A DNA stretch of 64,000 bases from Capronia americana (Eukaryota > Ascomycota > Eurotiomycetes > Chaetothyriales > Herpotrichiellaceae), in contig JADWQD010000016.1 in assembly GCA_016110215.1 (NCBI GenBank), forward strand, positions 682,001 to 746,000, read 5' to 3'. Under the pieces are notes generated by a model. The model was not told the origin of the DNA. It ran no database searches and was given only the letters and a program-made list of their open reading frames with translations. The position numbers and the translations under genes were made by a program. Position 1 is the first letter of the stretch. Each line of letters starts with the position of its first letter. Positions 21,513 to 33,127 of this stretch are shown here, in pieces.

Positions 21513-24296
21513 ATGTTGGCTTCCAAGTCTCCATACGCTGCCAACATCGGCGCTACTCAGCAGGTCCCTGTCCGCAACTTCTCCGAGTCCTCGATCAGGA
21601 CACAGATGACCTCGATGGCTCTACAAGACGGCCTCTTCACCTCCCCGACCGATTCCGAATTCTCCGATGTCTATGACGGGCTGGACTCGATCAGGGCATG
21701 GGACGAGAAGAAAGTAGGAGAATGGTTACACTCGATCCGCTGCGGTCAATATGAGGCCCTGTTCAAGGCCAACAACTTCACAGGAGAGAGTCTCCTGGAG
21801 TGTGACCAGAAGATCTTGTCGGAAATGGGCATCAAGAAAATTGGTGACCGTGTCCGAATCAATGTTGCCATCAAACAGCTGCGGAATAAATCGTCATTGC
21901 TACGATCGAGGAGGAATCGAGACTCGTTGGCCGTCCTGGATGGGTTTGCTGGGACTCCCTCATCGTCAGACTCTCCGCGGACTCATGGCTCCCGGTCACA
22001 CAACGGTAGCGGCAAACGATACTCCCGCCAATTCGACTCTTCGGCTGTACAAACTTTCAATTCAGCCAGTACCGGATTCAAAGTGGGATCGAGACCCAAC
22101 TCACCCTTGGCTGATGTGCACAGTGCGGGAGTAAGATCCCTGCGCTATGCTCAGAGCCCAATGGACGGCGCAAGGAACACTTCTGGCGGAGGATATTTCA
22201 GCCAGCCAGGTTCGGCCAATTCCACGTCTGGCAGACGACCTGAGACTCCCCAGCTTGCCCATCAAACTACGCGTGCGGCCCATTTACGGCAAAATTCCAG
22301 CGTCGACGGGCTGACACCGGGTGGCCTGCCAACAGGCTCTCCGGTCATCAAGATCATCCACAATGGCGGACAAACAAAGGTTGTGAACATCAAATTCTGC
22401 CGGACAGCTGACGACGTGACATCGACGGTGCTCAAGAAGCTACACCTTCCCGAAACCCACTTTCGCAATTACTGCTTTTATATCCTCAACGGCTTGGAAC
22501 CAGATCTCGCAAACTGCCGCCGAGTAAGCGACAGTGAGCTGATGAGGATCTGCAATGAGTCCACACGCTCAGAGAGGAACAGACTGATCCTGAGGAAGAT
22601 CAACGACGGGCCGCCTGACATGGACGAGTTACATAAGGCTTCAAAGATAGCTGCGGACGAATCGCAAGTTTTGCACAGCACTGCAATCAGCACCAACAAT
22701 ATGCGCAATCAGATTAAGCTTCAGAAACTCACCGGCGAATCCTGGCACAACATTCAAGTGCCTATCTCGCCTGTCACCACGACAGACAGGAACCGGAACA
22801 TCATCGCAACGGCAGATGAGTACGACCGCCAGGAGGCACAGCAACACCTCCGAGTCCCGAGCAACCAAGAACCCCGAATGCGGACATTCTACGGCGCTCG
22901 ACCTCCAAGTGAGATGATTGTACAAGAGCTGACGTCCTACTTCCCGGCTCATCAGCGCGAGGATATTGAAAAGACAATGAGGCTATCGATGCGACGGTCA
23001 CAACGCATGAGTCGCGCACAAAGTCGCCTCAGTGTGATGAGCAACCTCAGCATGGCGTCGAGCCTGAAAGACGCCCCCCCTGTCCCCAGCATTCCTAGCA
23101 TTGCCGACTCTTGGATTTCCCAGACTGGGCTGAATCCTCGGGTACCCACAGCAAGACCCCTATCGGTTGTATCGAACAGGTTCAATCTTCCAAGCCAGTC
23201 ATACAGGGATTCAATCGCGTCATCGACCTTGCACCCATTGCAGGAGGAGTCTCCTATCGAGCCAAACAGGAAATCTTACGTGTCCTTTGACAGTGGCTCC
23301 GACACGGCTGCCAACAATGACACCGCACGAGCCAGCTACTTCGACGAGAGTCCTGCAGGCACATTGAACAACGATAACTTCAATGAACGTCTTTCGGTGA
23401 TTGTTGCTGAGGACGGCGAGGAGGAAGATCAAGCTCTCAACTCGTTCCTGCAGGGCAACAGCTTCGACAAGAGCAATTGGATGAAGGGTGATTTGATCGG
23501 AGAAGGATCATTCGGCAGTGTTTACCTAGCACTCCATGCAGTTACAGGCGAACTAATGGCCGTCAAACAAGTGGAGTTGCCCAATGTGGCCAAGGGGACC
23601 GAAAGCGACAAGAAGAAGACCGCCATGATTGCGGCCCTGAAGCAAGAAATCACTCTCTTGCAAGGCTTGCAACACCCTCACATTGTGCAATATCTAGGCA
23701 CCTCGTCTGATGAAGAGCACCTCAACATCTTCCTTGAGTATGTCCCTGGTGGCTCCATCGCGGGGATGCTGAAGCAGTACAATACCTTCCAAGAGGCCCT
23801 GGTCCGGAACTTTACCCGCCAAATCCTCGAAGGACTTTCCTACCTCCACGGTCGCAATATAATACACCGTGATATCAAAGGCGCCAATATTCTTGTCGAC
23901 AACCGCGGTGCGGTCAAGATCTCTGATTTTGGCGTCTCCAAGAAGACCAACTTCAATGGCATGAATGCCGCTCCTGGTACACGAACATCGTTGCAGGGCA
24001 GTGTCTTCTGGATGGCCCCCGAAGTCGTACGCCAATCCGGACAATCGTTGAAATCGGACATCTGGTCGGTTGGATGCTTGGTAGTTGAAATGTTCACCGG
24101 ATCTCGCCCTTTCCCTTCGATGACGACTTTGCAGACGTTGTTCGCGGTTGGCAGTAATAACGAGAAACCAACTATTCCGGAGAATGCCAGCGAGGATGCT
24201 AAGCGGTTCATGAACAAGACATTTGAGGCGGACCACGAGAAAAGGCCAGGTGCGGATGAATTGCTGACGGAGAAGTTCTTGTTACCGATGGCATGA
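21513..24296 (+). CDS. STE11: Ste11-type MAP kinase kinase kinase
   Basis: Single exon, 927 aa from the ATG of MLASKSPYAANIG. A SAM domain lies at residues about 63-124 (WDEKKVGEWL to VAIKQL), where the Ste50-type adaptor binds. A Ras-association domain is at about 277-364 (VIKIIHNGGQTKVVNIKF onward). A long Ser-rich linker follows, then the kinase domain from about 656 to the end: glycine loop GEGSFGSV, AVKQ lysine, HRDIKGAN with catalytic Asp787, DFGVSK and MAPE. It acts at the top of the pheromone/invasive-growth and osmostress MAPK cascades (Ste11-Ste7-Fus3/Kss1 in yeast; SteC/NRC-1 in moulds). The frame is open upstream to 21444 without an ATG. Confidence 0.95.
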   Translation: MLASKSPYAANIGATQQVPVRNFSESSIRTQMTSMALQDGLFTSPTDSEFSDVYDGLDSIRAWDEKKVGEWLHSIRCGQYEALFKANNFTGESLLECDQKILSEMGIKKIGDRVRINVAIKQLRNKSSLLRSRRNRDSLAVLDGFAGTPSSSDSPRTHGSRSHNGSGKRYSRQFDSSAVQTFNSASTGFKVGSRPNSPLADVHSAGVRSLRYAQSPMDGARNTSGGGYFSQPGSANSTSGRRPETPQLAHQTTRAAHLRQNSSVDGLTPGGLPTGSPVIKIIHNGGQTKVVNIKFCRTADDVTSTVLKKLHLPETHFRNYCFYILNGLEPDLANCRRVSDSELMRICNESTRSERNRLILRKINDGPPDMDELHKASKIAADESQVLHSTAISTNNMRNQIKLQKLTGESWHNIQVPISPVTTTDRNRNIIATADEYDRQEAQQHLRVPSNQEPRMRTFYGARPPSEMIVQELTSYFPAHQREDIEKTMRLSMRRSQRMSRAQSRLSVMSNLSMASSLKDAPPVPSIPSIADSWISQTGLNPRVPTARPLSVVSNRFNLPSQSYRDSIASSTLHPLQEESPIEPNRKSYVSFDSGSDTAANNDTARASYFDESPAGTLNNDNFNERLSVIVAEDGEEEDQALNSFLQGNSFDKSNWMKGDLIGEGSFGSVYLALHAVTGELMAVKQVELPNVAKGTESDKKKTAMIAALKQEITLLQGLQHPHIVQYLGTSSDEEHLNIFLEYVPGGSIAGMLKQYNTFQEALVRNFTRQILEGLSYLHGRNIIHRDIKGANILVDNRGAVKISDFGVSKKTNFNGMNAAPGTRTSLQGSVFWMAPEVVRQSGQSLKSDIWSVGCLVVEMFTGSRPFPSMTTLQTLFAVGSNNEKPTIPENASEDAKRFMNKTFEADHEKRPGADELLTEKFLLPMA

Positions 24297-25489
24297 GGAT
24301 CTCTCCTATATGAGACGCCCCAGTCTCCGTGTTGCTCCCGACAATGAACCCAAATTTCCTTGATCTCCATGTTTTGACTACCGAACTCCAACCCAGGGCT
24401 GCATTCTGTCCATGTACTGTGTATATCACCAGCGGAGGAAGGGACCATGTGCATACAGGGAAGTAGCTTGCCAATAGGTATGTAGGCATGTAGGTAGACC
24501 CCTTGGTAGTACAGAACTAATGCTGGACGAGAGTACTTACTGTATGAGGCACAAATGCAAGTTTCTGAGAAACCATATGCGATGCTCGCGAAAGAAGAAC
24601 TCCATACAGTAGATTGTGTGAGAGAGGAACGCAAACTGTAATCCTGACTCGATAAGATTGAACCAGTTCATCCGACCAGTACTCCGTGTATATCGGGGCA
24701 ATCATCTCTTAAGGTACCGAGTAGTGTACCTAAGTTTCTCGCACCTATCGCACCTACATACAGTATTCAGTGTATTGCACCCGTCGACCCTACTGGAGAC
24801 CTCGAACCACTCCGGTATGGATACTACAGTACTGGCACTCGTAACATGCCGGGTATCGCCGTGTCTACCTGGGTATGTAGTACTGTACTTAGGAGACATT
24901 GGAGAGCCATCCCTGCAGTACATGCCCACATGCAAGGGGATGATAAAACTTCCGGTACTATATGGGTTGGACACGGTGAGTCAACGTTCATGGCGGGTCA
25001 TCCGGCCGTTCGTGTGGGAAGATTGGTGCCCACGTGCCCGGGAATCGAGGCTATGGCTACAGTAGGGGTTTCGCATTCCAGAGAAGACCGGCCTGTATGT
25101 ACTGTACATAGGCACGGGTTCAGTCGGTGGGTGGGCTTGGTATCAGTGTGATGATAGTATTGACGACGTGTGGGTTGTTCAAGCCTGTCATGCTGCTTAT
25201 TGTGGTACAGTATCTCGTACTCGACGAGGATCCTGGTTCATTATCATGCCCACATCATTCTCTCTATGATGGTTGGTTGGCTTCATATTCCTGCCCTCCC
25301 ATCATGTTATGGCATCGTCGATTTGGTACCAAGTCTCTGTATGAGCAGTGTGCTCTGCTTGTCCTTCGTCTAGCATCCGACTTCAGTGAGTGGTCGGTAC
25401 ATATCAATGTTTCAGTAACGTTTTGCAGATCCTCTTCGCCGCTGGTTTGCCTTTTTGCCTTCATCGTCGTTCACATTGTCACCGACATG
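24297..25489. other. Intergenic between convergent genes, no gene seen
   Basis: 1.2 kb. Several GTACTGTA-type palindromic words recur between 24810 and 25220. No coding or RNA gene is supported. Confidence 0.5.
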
Positions 25490-27427
25490 TCAAGAGACGT
25501 CCATAGAGTGCACTGGAATTTCAACCACTGGACGAGGCGCTTGTGGTAGGGGATAATGCGTTGAGTTGTTGCCGCTGGTTCCATTCATCAGCTTGACCCG
25601 TGGTGCCGTTTCGGTCGTGTCGCCCATAGTTGGCACGTCTGGTGCTTGGGGAGGTTTCGCTGGTTTTATACCATTGACAACCACGGAGATCCCATTGCTG
25701 GGAGGCGCTTGCTGATGAAAGGGCAGTGGTTGAGCTGTTGGCACGGTGGTCGAGGCCGGGCTCTGTTCTCCTTTTCGATATCTCAGTTGCACGACCAGAC
25801 TTTCTTGAGTATTATCATCCTCTTCTGCCGCGTCGTCCCCCGAAATCTCCTCGTCCATGTCCTCATCTTGGTCTTCGTCTTCACCATCAAAGTCTGGCTC
25901 GGACTCATCGGGTTCATCTTCATTACCGCTCCATTCTTTACCTGACGACTGAGCCTCATCGCTTTCGTCCGAGCCACCAGTATCACCGTATCTGGGCCGC
26001 GGAGGCTTAACTTGTCGTCCTGATCTTGATGTTCTCATTCCACGACTATTCGCCGTCGTGGTTGGCATGTCTTCACTTGTCTCGGTAAAGTGTCCTTCGC
26101 CTGCTGCTCGCTCCAACTCTTTCCTCTGGTCAACGAGCATAGTCTCGCCATATACTCCGCCAACTCTTGACTTCACCTGTCTACCACTCGCTGTAACGGT
26201 AGGGCCGGTCTCCAGGGGTGTAGAAATGCCCGAGTTTCGCGCAGATCGCCTCCCTGTCTCGTCTGAGCCGAAATCGTCGTCCGAATAAGTATATCGCATT
26301 CTCTTGCCTCGTGTTCTCCCCTCGTAGAGTGAAAATCCTGGGTCGGGTCGAGCGAAGGCGGCTTTGCGGGCGATACGGTAGTCGCGGCGTCTGCGCTTCT
26401 GCAGGACGGTCAGTATGAACGACACATAGCTTCTGAACCCCCGGATGCCTACCTCTTCGCCAACTTCAAATCTTGGAATCGCGGCCCTCAGTTTGTCACT
26501 GATGACTTTCGAGTTCGATGTGTGCTCCTCTGCGAACTTGTCTGCCAGAGCAATCACATCGGGAATGGACTCCGCCACGCTGAACCAAGTGTTTGTCTTC
26601 GCCGTCTTCCCATCATTCTCTCTGTAGATGCGGAAGTGTGAATCATCTTGTCCTTCTATCAGCCAGTATTTGCGGCGGTACTGGTCTGAGAACCATGGCT
26701 GGACGCTACGCGGCTGATTGCGGTCGTCGTCTCGCCGCGTCTGCTTGTACGATTCTTTGATGATCGCTTGCACGGCTTCTGAGGAATTGAGGGACCATAG
26801 AGCGAGTGCTTTGAGGAGGCTCAACTATCATGGTATTAGCTTCGCGTCAGATAGAGGAGAGCGCGACGCGTACTCGCTCCTCCGCGCTCATGTTGTTGAA
26901 ATTCTTTCCGCCGTGTATAGGATTGATGCCCTTCCATGCAGTCGGCCATTGGCTGTGGTGCGAAGAGATCGCATCTTCGAGTGCTCGGCCATAGTGGCCG
27001 CGTCTAGTCAAGGTTAGCAAAGGCGGGCAACTGTATAGATTGTTGAGAGTGCTCACTCCACATCCTTCTTCCTGTTCAGCACCAGCCCCAAGAGCGCGCA
27101 TAGAAGTCTCTCGACTTGCTCATCGGGGAGATCTCCCGATACCCCTCTTTCAATGTCTTGCGGGCCATAATTGGGCAGCGACTTGGGAAACGCATCGCTG
27201 AAACGGCTTCTGAACATGACAAGGAACGCGATTGCTTCATTGTCGGCCAGAGTATACTCGTGAGGGGGCGAGGGGGCGCGTTTGGGAGGTTCAGGTGTGG
27301 CTTCGGGCTTGGGTGTTGGCTTGAAGTATCGATCCAATCCCGTGGGTTTCGACGTCATTTTTTGAACCATCTCTTCATCATCCGAGGATGGTGCAGATGA
27401 CAATGACGAAGAGTCAGAGTCGGCCAT
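25490..27427 (-). CDS. DDT/WHIM-domain chromatin protein
   Basis: Four exons, complement(25490..26398, 26453..26824, 26874..27003, 27057..27427), 593 aa. After a Ser-rich N-terminus and proline segment, residues about 55-115 look like a DDT helix bundle (NEAIAFLVMFRSRF to LLCALLGLVLNRKK). A WHIM1 segment follows (NMSAEERLSLLKALALWSLNSSEAV), then a WHIM-like RRKYWLIEGQDDSHFRIYREN. The middle is basic (KRRRRDYRIARKAAFARPDPGFSLYEGRTRGKR). A long Asp/Glu tract precedes a Pro-rich tail. Such proteins partner ISWI-type remodellers, spacing nucleosomes. The third intron (54 nt; GTAGGC, ACTGAC branch, TGCAG) keeps frame if retained. Orthology to a named yeast subunit is not claimed. Confidence 0.8.
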
Positions 27428-30400
27428 GTTCGTGGGTGTTGAGCAGGATGGGCGAAAGTTAGACAGGCGCGACGTTGTGTGTTGGGCAGGAGCACGGACG
27501 GGGGAAAGTAAAGGCGACGTCGAAAATATCCAGGAAGCGGTCTGAAGTGAATTAAACTTGGCGCGTTCGAGGCAAGTTACGCGCTACACGGCCAATGGCT
27601 TGCATTGATATGTACCCAGGGAACGGCAGTCTCCTTCACAGCGACATCAATATGGAGATCAGGCCCTCCGAAACAGCACAGCTGATCTTCCTTCCCAACC
27701 ATCGGCCAGAACATATCCTATGGCTCTTGGTTGTCGAAGAACCGACTCTTCGACTTTTTGTTGGGAGGGTATTGTGCCAAGCGTCCCGAATTCTGAAGCC
27801 CCTTTGTAATTTGACCCGTCACCACAGCGATCACGAGCCCTCTCGTCCGCAATGAAACCTTTCTCTTTCGAAGATCTTGGACCCTCGAGGCATCATCCTG
27901 CCTTCCATGCCATTGACGTTCATCAGCCGCGCCTGACCCCATGCCTTTTGCTGCGGCCCAGTATTCTCGGGCCTCGCATCCTGGTTGGCACTAGTATTCC
28001 CCGACAAAACGCGGGGTTATCCGGCGTCCTTTGCCGGGTGCCAGCTCACCAAACTTCGCAGCTTGGGCACCTACCTTCGGGGCCGAGCGCCCAGGCATCG
28101 TTGACATCTGCTTGTCAAATTTGTAGTGGTTTCAGCAGCTCCAATACGATCACGCAAGCCGTCATTAACGTGACGAATTCGAACTTCGTATGAACAACAA
28201 AGTCCTCTTGTCGCTGGCTGGTCCTGCATAGCTGAGTGAGCCCAACTGTGGAAGATTTGACGCCTGTCATACGAGGTACAAGAAGGGGTGTTCCAGGGGT
28301 TTGTGAGCGCGCGGGATCGGCGAATGTGAGGCATGCTGCAGACTCAAAGCCCGCATTGTCATGAAACAACTCTCGCCGGCCAAAAGTCTTGCAGTCCAAC
28401 TTGACGGGTGAAAATAAATTTTTGATCAGAAATATGCTGAAGAGTAGTTCCACGGCCGGCGAGATGATTGGCTTGATTGCAAATCGACTGCAGCACCTGA
28501 GAAGAGCCTCAAGCGCCTCAGACCAGCTCCCAGGCTCGAAGAAAGTTACCAGTAGAAACACAAATATACTATGCGTAAATCCAATTTGAGCAAAGTGGTT
28601 CGTGATAGGACCAGGACTTTCCTAGTCAATAGTTTGGCAGACTTGGATCATCGCAGGACCGTTGGAAGACGGCAGTATGTAAGTATCATGAAGAGACAAG
28701 CCAGTATTAATGGGCCAGATGAGCATCGGCAGTGTCAAATTCGTGCTTGGTGATGGAGCCATTGGGGCTGTAACGACGGCAAAAAGATTGAGAAGTTGAG
28801 GTTGGGTTGAGGAGTGAGGTGCTACGTATCGGAAAATCGGTGTCTCCGGCACAAGCTAAGGAAAGCTAAACTGGACCTAAGCTGTCCAATGAAAATTTGG
28901 CCTGCTACTGCGTGAGGGCACGGCTGCGCCACCCTACAGCCGCCAAGAGTCCCGCACAATCCTAAACGGTGCCTGTAGGACGTGACAGGATGGCTACCCT
29001 CCACAGGCTTCCACAAGAATTTGATAGCAATCAACTTTCAGTTCTGCAAGTCGGCCATTGGCGGTGCTTTGCGGGGGCGTATTGTCCCAAGCGTAACGAA
29101 CTCTGTCGCCCCTTTCCGAGCTGATTTGGAACTCAAGTGGTTGCGGGCACCCTCCATCGCACGCGCCCTTCTCCTGCCATAACAGTGTTGCTGCAGTGTA
29201 ATAGCTGCCTTTGGTGGCCCCAACGCCCATTAGACGCACCACAAGCGTATACAATCAAGGGTGTCTCGGATCTCTGCTCGGCTTCAAGCGGTTGGTTGAA
29301 CCCAATGTAGAGAATACCCAGCTTGCCGTATCGAAATGAACTGTGACTCGTGAGGGGCGGGCGCCTGCAGTGGTATGAAGTCCGGGGTATTGGCCGACGA
29401 TGAGAAGGTGCAGCTGATGAAAAGCGATTCGACATCCGATCGCAAGGTTCCTGCCTCTGTTGAAATCGGAATGATACAGAGCCCTCTGGTCGCCAGGCGA
29501 CCGGATAGAGCTGAATCCACAGTTGGGCCAGCCGAAATCTTGAGATGCTCTGGCCGCCAGGGAGAAAAAGGCACAAATAGAGGCTCTCTGATTGTTGTCA
29601 GTCATAATGGCGAAGCATTCGAGTCTTTCAAAGCGTACTTTTATAGCTTTCAATTTTCAATTGTTTGGTGGTTTCAAAAGTGGTCCTAAAACATGGCCGA
29701 CTTAGGCCCGGTCTTCGTCTTCGCCGTCTTGGTTTTCTTCGTCTTTTTCCTTCTGTTCCTTTTCTTCGTCTTCTCTCTCTCCTTTCTTCGCCTCTTCATT
29801 GTCACAGGGAGACAGAGGGGACCAGCGGCTCCGGTAAAGGCAAAACAGGCAATTCTTTCTATCAGACGTGCTGGCCAGAGTCTGAGACCGAGGGAGAGGG
29901 AGAGAGAGAAGGAAAAGAAGGGGAGTGAGGGACCCTGGGAGAGTAGTGCAGCAAAATAGGACTCGACTAAGCATTGTTACCTAGGTATAGCCATATAATC
30001 CGAAAAGGGCGAGCAGTCTCCTTCATGGAGACCAAAACTGAATCTTGCAGGTATTTTGATGATTGGCCGAGCAAGATGAAAAAGAGAGACCAAAATCCAT
30101 TTCAATTTAACTCACAGTCAGCGTGTGCAGGGTTACTCCTCCTCACCTTCGAAGCGGCATGAGATTCGCTCCAGAAATCGACCTGCCACTCGCCATATCG
30201 ACTGCAAAAAGTCAGTTGGCTGCACTCACAGCAAGTGCCGTGTGCGTTCAAACATTCCCAGATGGCTGCATAGACTGTGGAGATCCCTTTACCGAGTGAT
30301 ACAAGCAAAGTGCACCGTGACGGGTAGCCTGATTTGCCCAGGGTTCTCACTTGTGCCAGAGGAAGGGTGTCGAAGGCGAGGCTCTCATGCCAGGCGAATC

Positions 30401-31021
30401 ATTCAGAGTCTTCAGTGGCCCGGTCCCGTAACCCATGCTCGTATTTTGTCTTTTGTCTTTTGTCTTTTCTTTGGAACAACATGTCTAAACGAGGCCTGAG
30501 GGTGGAAGCTTGCCGCCGCCTCCTAGGCTTCGGGAGCTTGAATTCCCAATCTCTGAAAGCCAAAGAATTGAAGCAGTCCATGACAGCTCTGGAAAAAGGA
30601 GACACGTCGTGCTCAGATTAGAATTAGCGTCGGGAAAGCGTCTCTTCATGCCCCTTCATACACTTTTTGCAGGGATGACAGAATTGTAATATTCTAAGTA
30701 GATACGGCATTCTCTTGATGTGTGTGTCATGAGAGAAACTCTCGCTAGTTGGTGTTCATGATGAAGTGCGGTCAAGGTTCGCACATTAATTATTTGAGAG
30801 TTACGTTCGGGGTCCCTAAATCCGAATGGCGCATCAAGGCGCTACTACTGGGTGCCGGTGGCTGCGAAAATTATTGCACTCATTAGACCTAAACTCCCCC
30901 GTAGAGAAATATCGCCAAGAGTTTGGCTGGATGCGCACAAACAGCAACTGCGACCACTCCGAACTTGCTGAATCTGATTTCGACCTCATCGTCGCCAACT
31001 TCTCGACAACTCTGCGCCGCC
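27428..31021. other. Gene-free region, 3.6 kb
   Basis: No supportable gene on either strand. Two segments near 27763-27812 and 29078-29127 resemble each other (GTATTGT.CCAAGCGT, then GAA.TCTG..GCCCCTTT). A purine-rich run lies at 29875-29940 and a 7-bp TTTTGTC triplet at 30444-30464. The last few hundred bases should contain the uL2 promoter. Confidence 0.5.
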
Positions 31022-31985
31022 ATGGGTAGAGTCATCAGGAATCAGAGAAAGGGTCGTGGCTCTATTTTCAGTAAGTCTGATATCCTCATCGGTCACCTGT
31101 GGTCATTTTCACCTGTTACCGAGATTGTCCAATTGTTCCTCATCGTTTACTGACCGTTTCAATAGCGAGTCACACTCGCCTTCGAGTCGGTGCTGCCAAA
31201 TTCCGAACCCTCGACTTCGCCGAAAAACATGGCTACATTCGAGGCATAGTCCAAGAGATCATTCACGACCCTGGTCGGGGAGCGCCACTTGCGAAGGTGA
31301 AATTCCGCGACCCATATTCGCCCAAGTCGAGAACCGAAATCTTCATTGCTACCGAAGGTCTATACGTATGTTTGGAGGTCCTGAAGGAGGGTTTGGGCGC
31401 TAACAAAGCCATAGACAGGTCAATTCATCTACGCTGGAAAGAATGCGGCTTTGAGTGTCGGCAATGTTCTGCCATTGGGCCAAGTGCCTGAAGGTACCGT
31501 TGTCTCAAATGTCGAGGAGAAGACCGGGGATCGAGGCGCTTTGGGACGGACATCCGGCAACTACGTCACCGTCATTGGACACAACCCCGACGAAGGCAAG
31601 ACCAGAGTGAAGCTTCCTTCCGGTGCGAAGAAGGTTGTGCTCAGCTCAGCTCGAGGCATGATCGGTATTGTTGCTGGCGGTGGGCGAACCGACAAGCCAA
31701 TGCTCAGTATGTGGACAAAGATCGGTGTGCTGCCACAAGGACGGGCTAACATCTATTACAGAGGCGTCTCGCGCAAAGCACAAGTTCGCCGTTAAGCGCA
31801 ACTCGTGGCCCAAGACTCGTGGTGTTGCCATGAACCCTGTTGACCATCCTCACGGTGGTGGTAACCATCAGCACATCGGCAAGGCTTCTACCATTTCTCG
31901 ATACGCTGCTCAAGGTCAAAAGGCTGGTCTCATTGCTGCCCGGAGAACTGGTCTGCTACGTGGTACCCAGAAGACCAAGGAATAG
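31022..31985 (+). CDS. RPL2: 60S ribosomal protein uL2 (L2/L8)
   Basis: Four exons, 31022..31070, 31166..31365, 31415..31706 and 31762..31985, giving 254 aa, exactly the yeast Rpl2 length. It begins MGRVIRNQRKGRGSIF, continues SHTRLRVGAAKFRTLDFAE, and contains GVAMNPVDHPHGGGNHQHIG, the universally conserved loop that reaches the peptidyl-transferase centre of the large subunit, including the modified His region. It ends RRTGLLRGTQKTKE. All three introns are short, with consensus sites and phases 1, 0 and 1. As expected for a ribosomal gene, the first intron follows a short first exon. Confidence 0.97.
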
Positions 31986-33127
31986 GTATGGAGTATGCAT
32001 TAGAGGGTTGCGAAAATGCGTGGGTTGTGTTAGGGCTCCACGAGTGACATATCGTCCAGAGAAAGGCAATCGGTTCCAGATCACGGAGTATGGTGACGAA
32101 GACTGCCAACATGTGCATCCGGCTTCTGCAAAACCTAGTGTAGAGGCGAAACAAGTGGAAACCGTGAGGCCCAGCGTCACAACGAAGATCAATTGCAAAG
32201 ATCAGAAGATGTTCATCGCATTCTGTAGTAGCTTGCGATGTGCCCTGCGTGCCCACCGTCAAATCAGTATTTGAGAGGTTCGACCCCCTATTCTGTAATT
32301 CTCGAGCTCAAAGCCACGGCCCTTGGCGTCAAAGGTATCTGTGTGCCACTCCGGAACTGGAAATTTATATCGAGCATTGTCTGCCATGCTGGTGCCTGCA
32401 CCTCGTGCTTACATCACTCCCTCATGCATGAACGCTTACCGCCCTACTGTAGTATAGAACGCCTGGAAGGATATGTGAGAAAATAGAAACATTCTTCGCG
32501 CCATGTTGGGTGCTCGTGGACATTCATGTTTTCGGAGGGTGGCGTCTTGTTTCAGAGGGATGCCCAGAGAGTGAAGCGTTGACCAGGCCCCGCAGAAGGG
32601 TTTGAGATCAGGGGCAGCAGCCAGAAGCCACTGGTGGTGGTTGCTTGGTGGAACTCGACCAGGGACACGAAGGGATCAAGGGTTCCAGAAAGCTTAAAGA
32701 GGATGCATTGGTGCGCGTCGCTGCAACCGCAATGCGGACTTGCACAATCGCTGCATCATCCCACGGGACACTTGATGCACTCGTTGTTCGGCCTGGATTT
32801 TGTTGGATCTTGTCCCTCGTTCGACGCTGTCAGCGAAGACAATCGTTTATTACTGCCCTCTCTATTCTGACCTCGCTCATACTGCCCGTCGGACTTTCTC
32901 TCTTTCGCTTGTTTATGCTCCGTAGTCCAGCTCAGCATTCCAGTCAGAAGATCAGGATCAACTGCAGTCCGATCCGACTGCTCCGTTGCTCACCAAGGCC
33001 GCAGCGAGCATACATAACATAACCCTTCCCTTATCAATCGCAACATCAGCACTATCAAATCACTCATTTAACCTCCTCCCACCCTCCGCACACTGCACAC
33101 GAGCACCACCACATTGCAACCTCAATC
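31986..33127. other. Intergenic, 1.1 kb, no gene seen
   Basis: 3' region of the uL2 gene and promoter of the BAR gene. The last 120 bp are C/A-rich and free of ATG, as in a fungal 5' leader. Confidence 0.5.
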
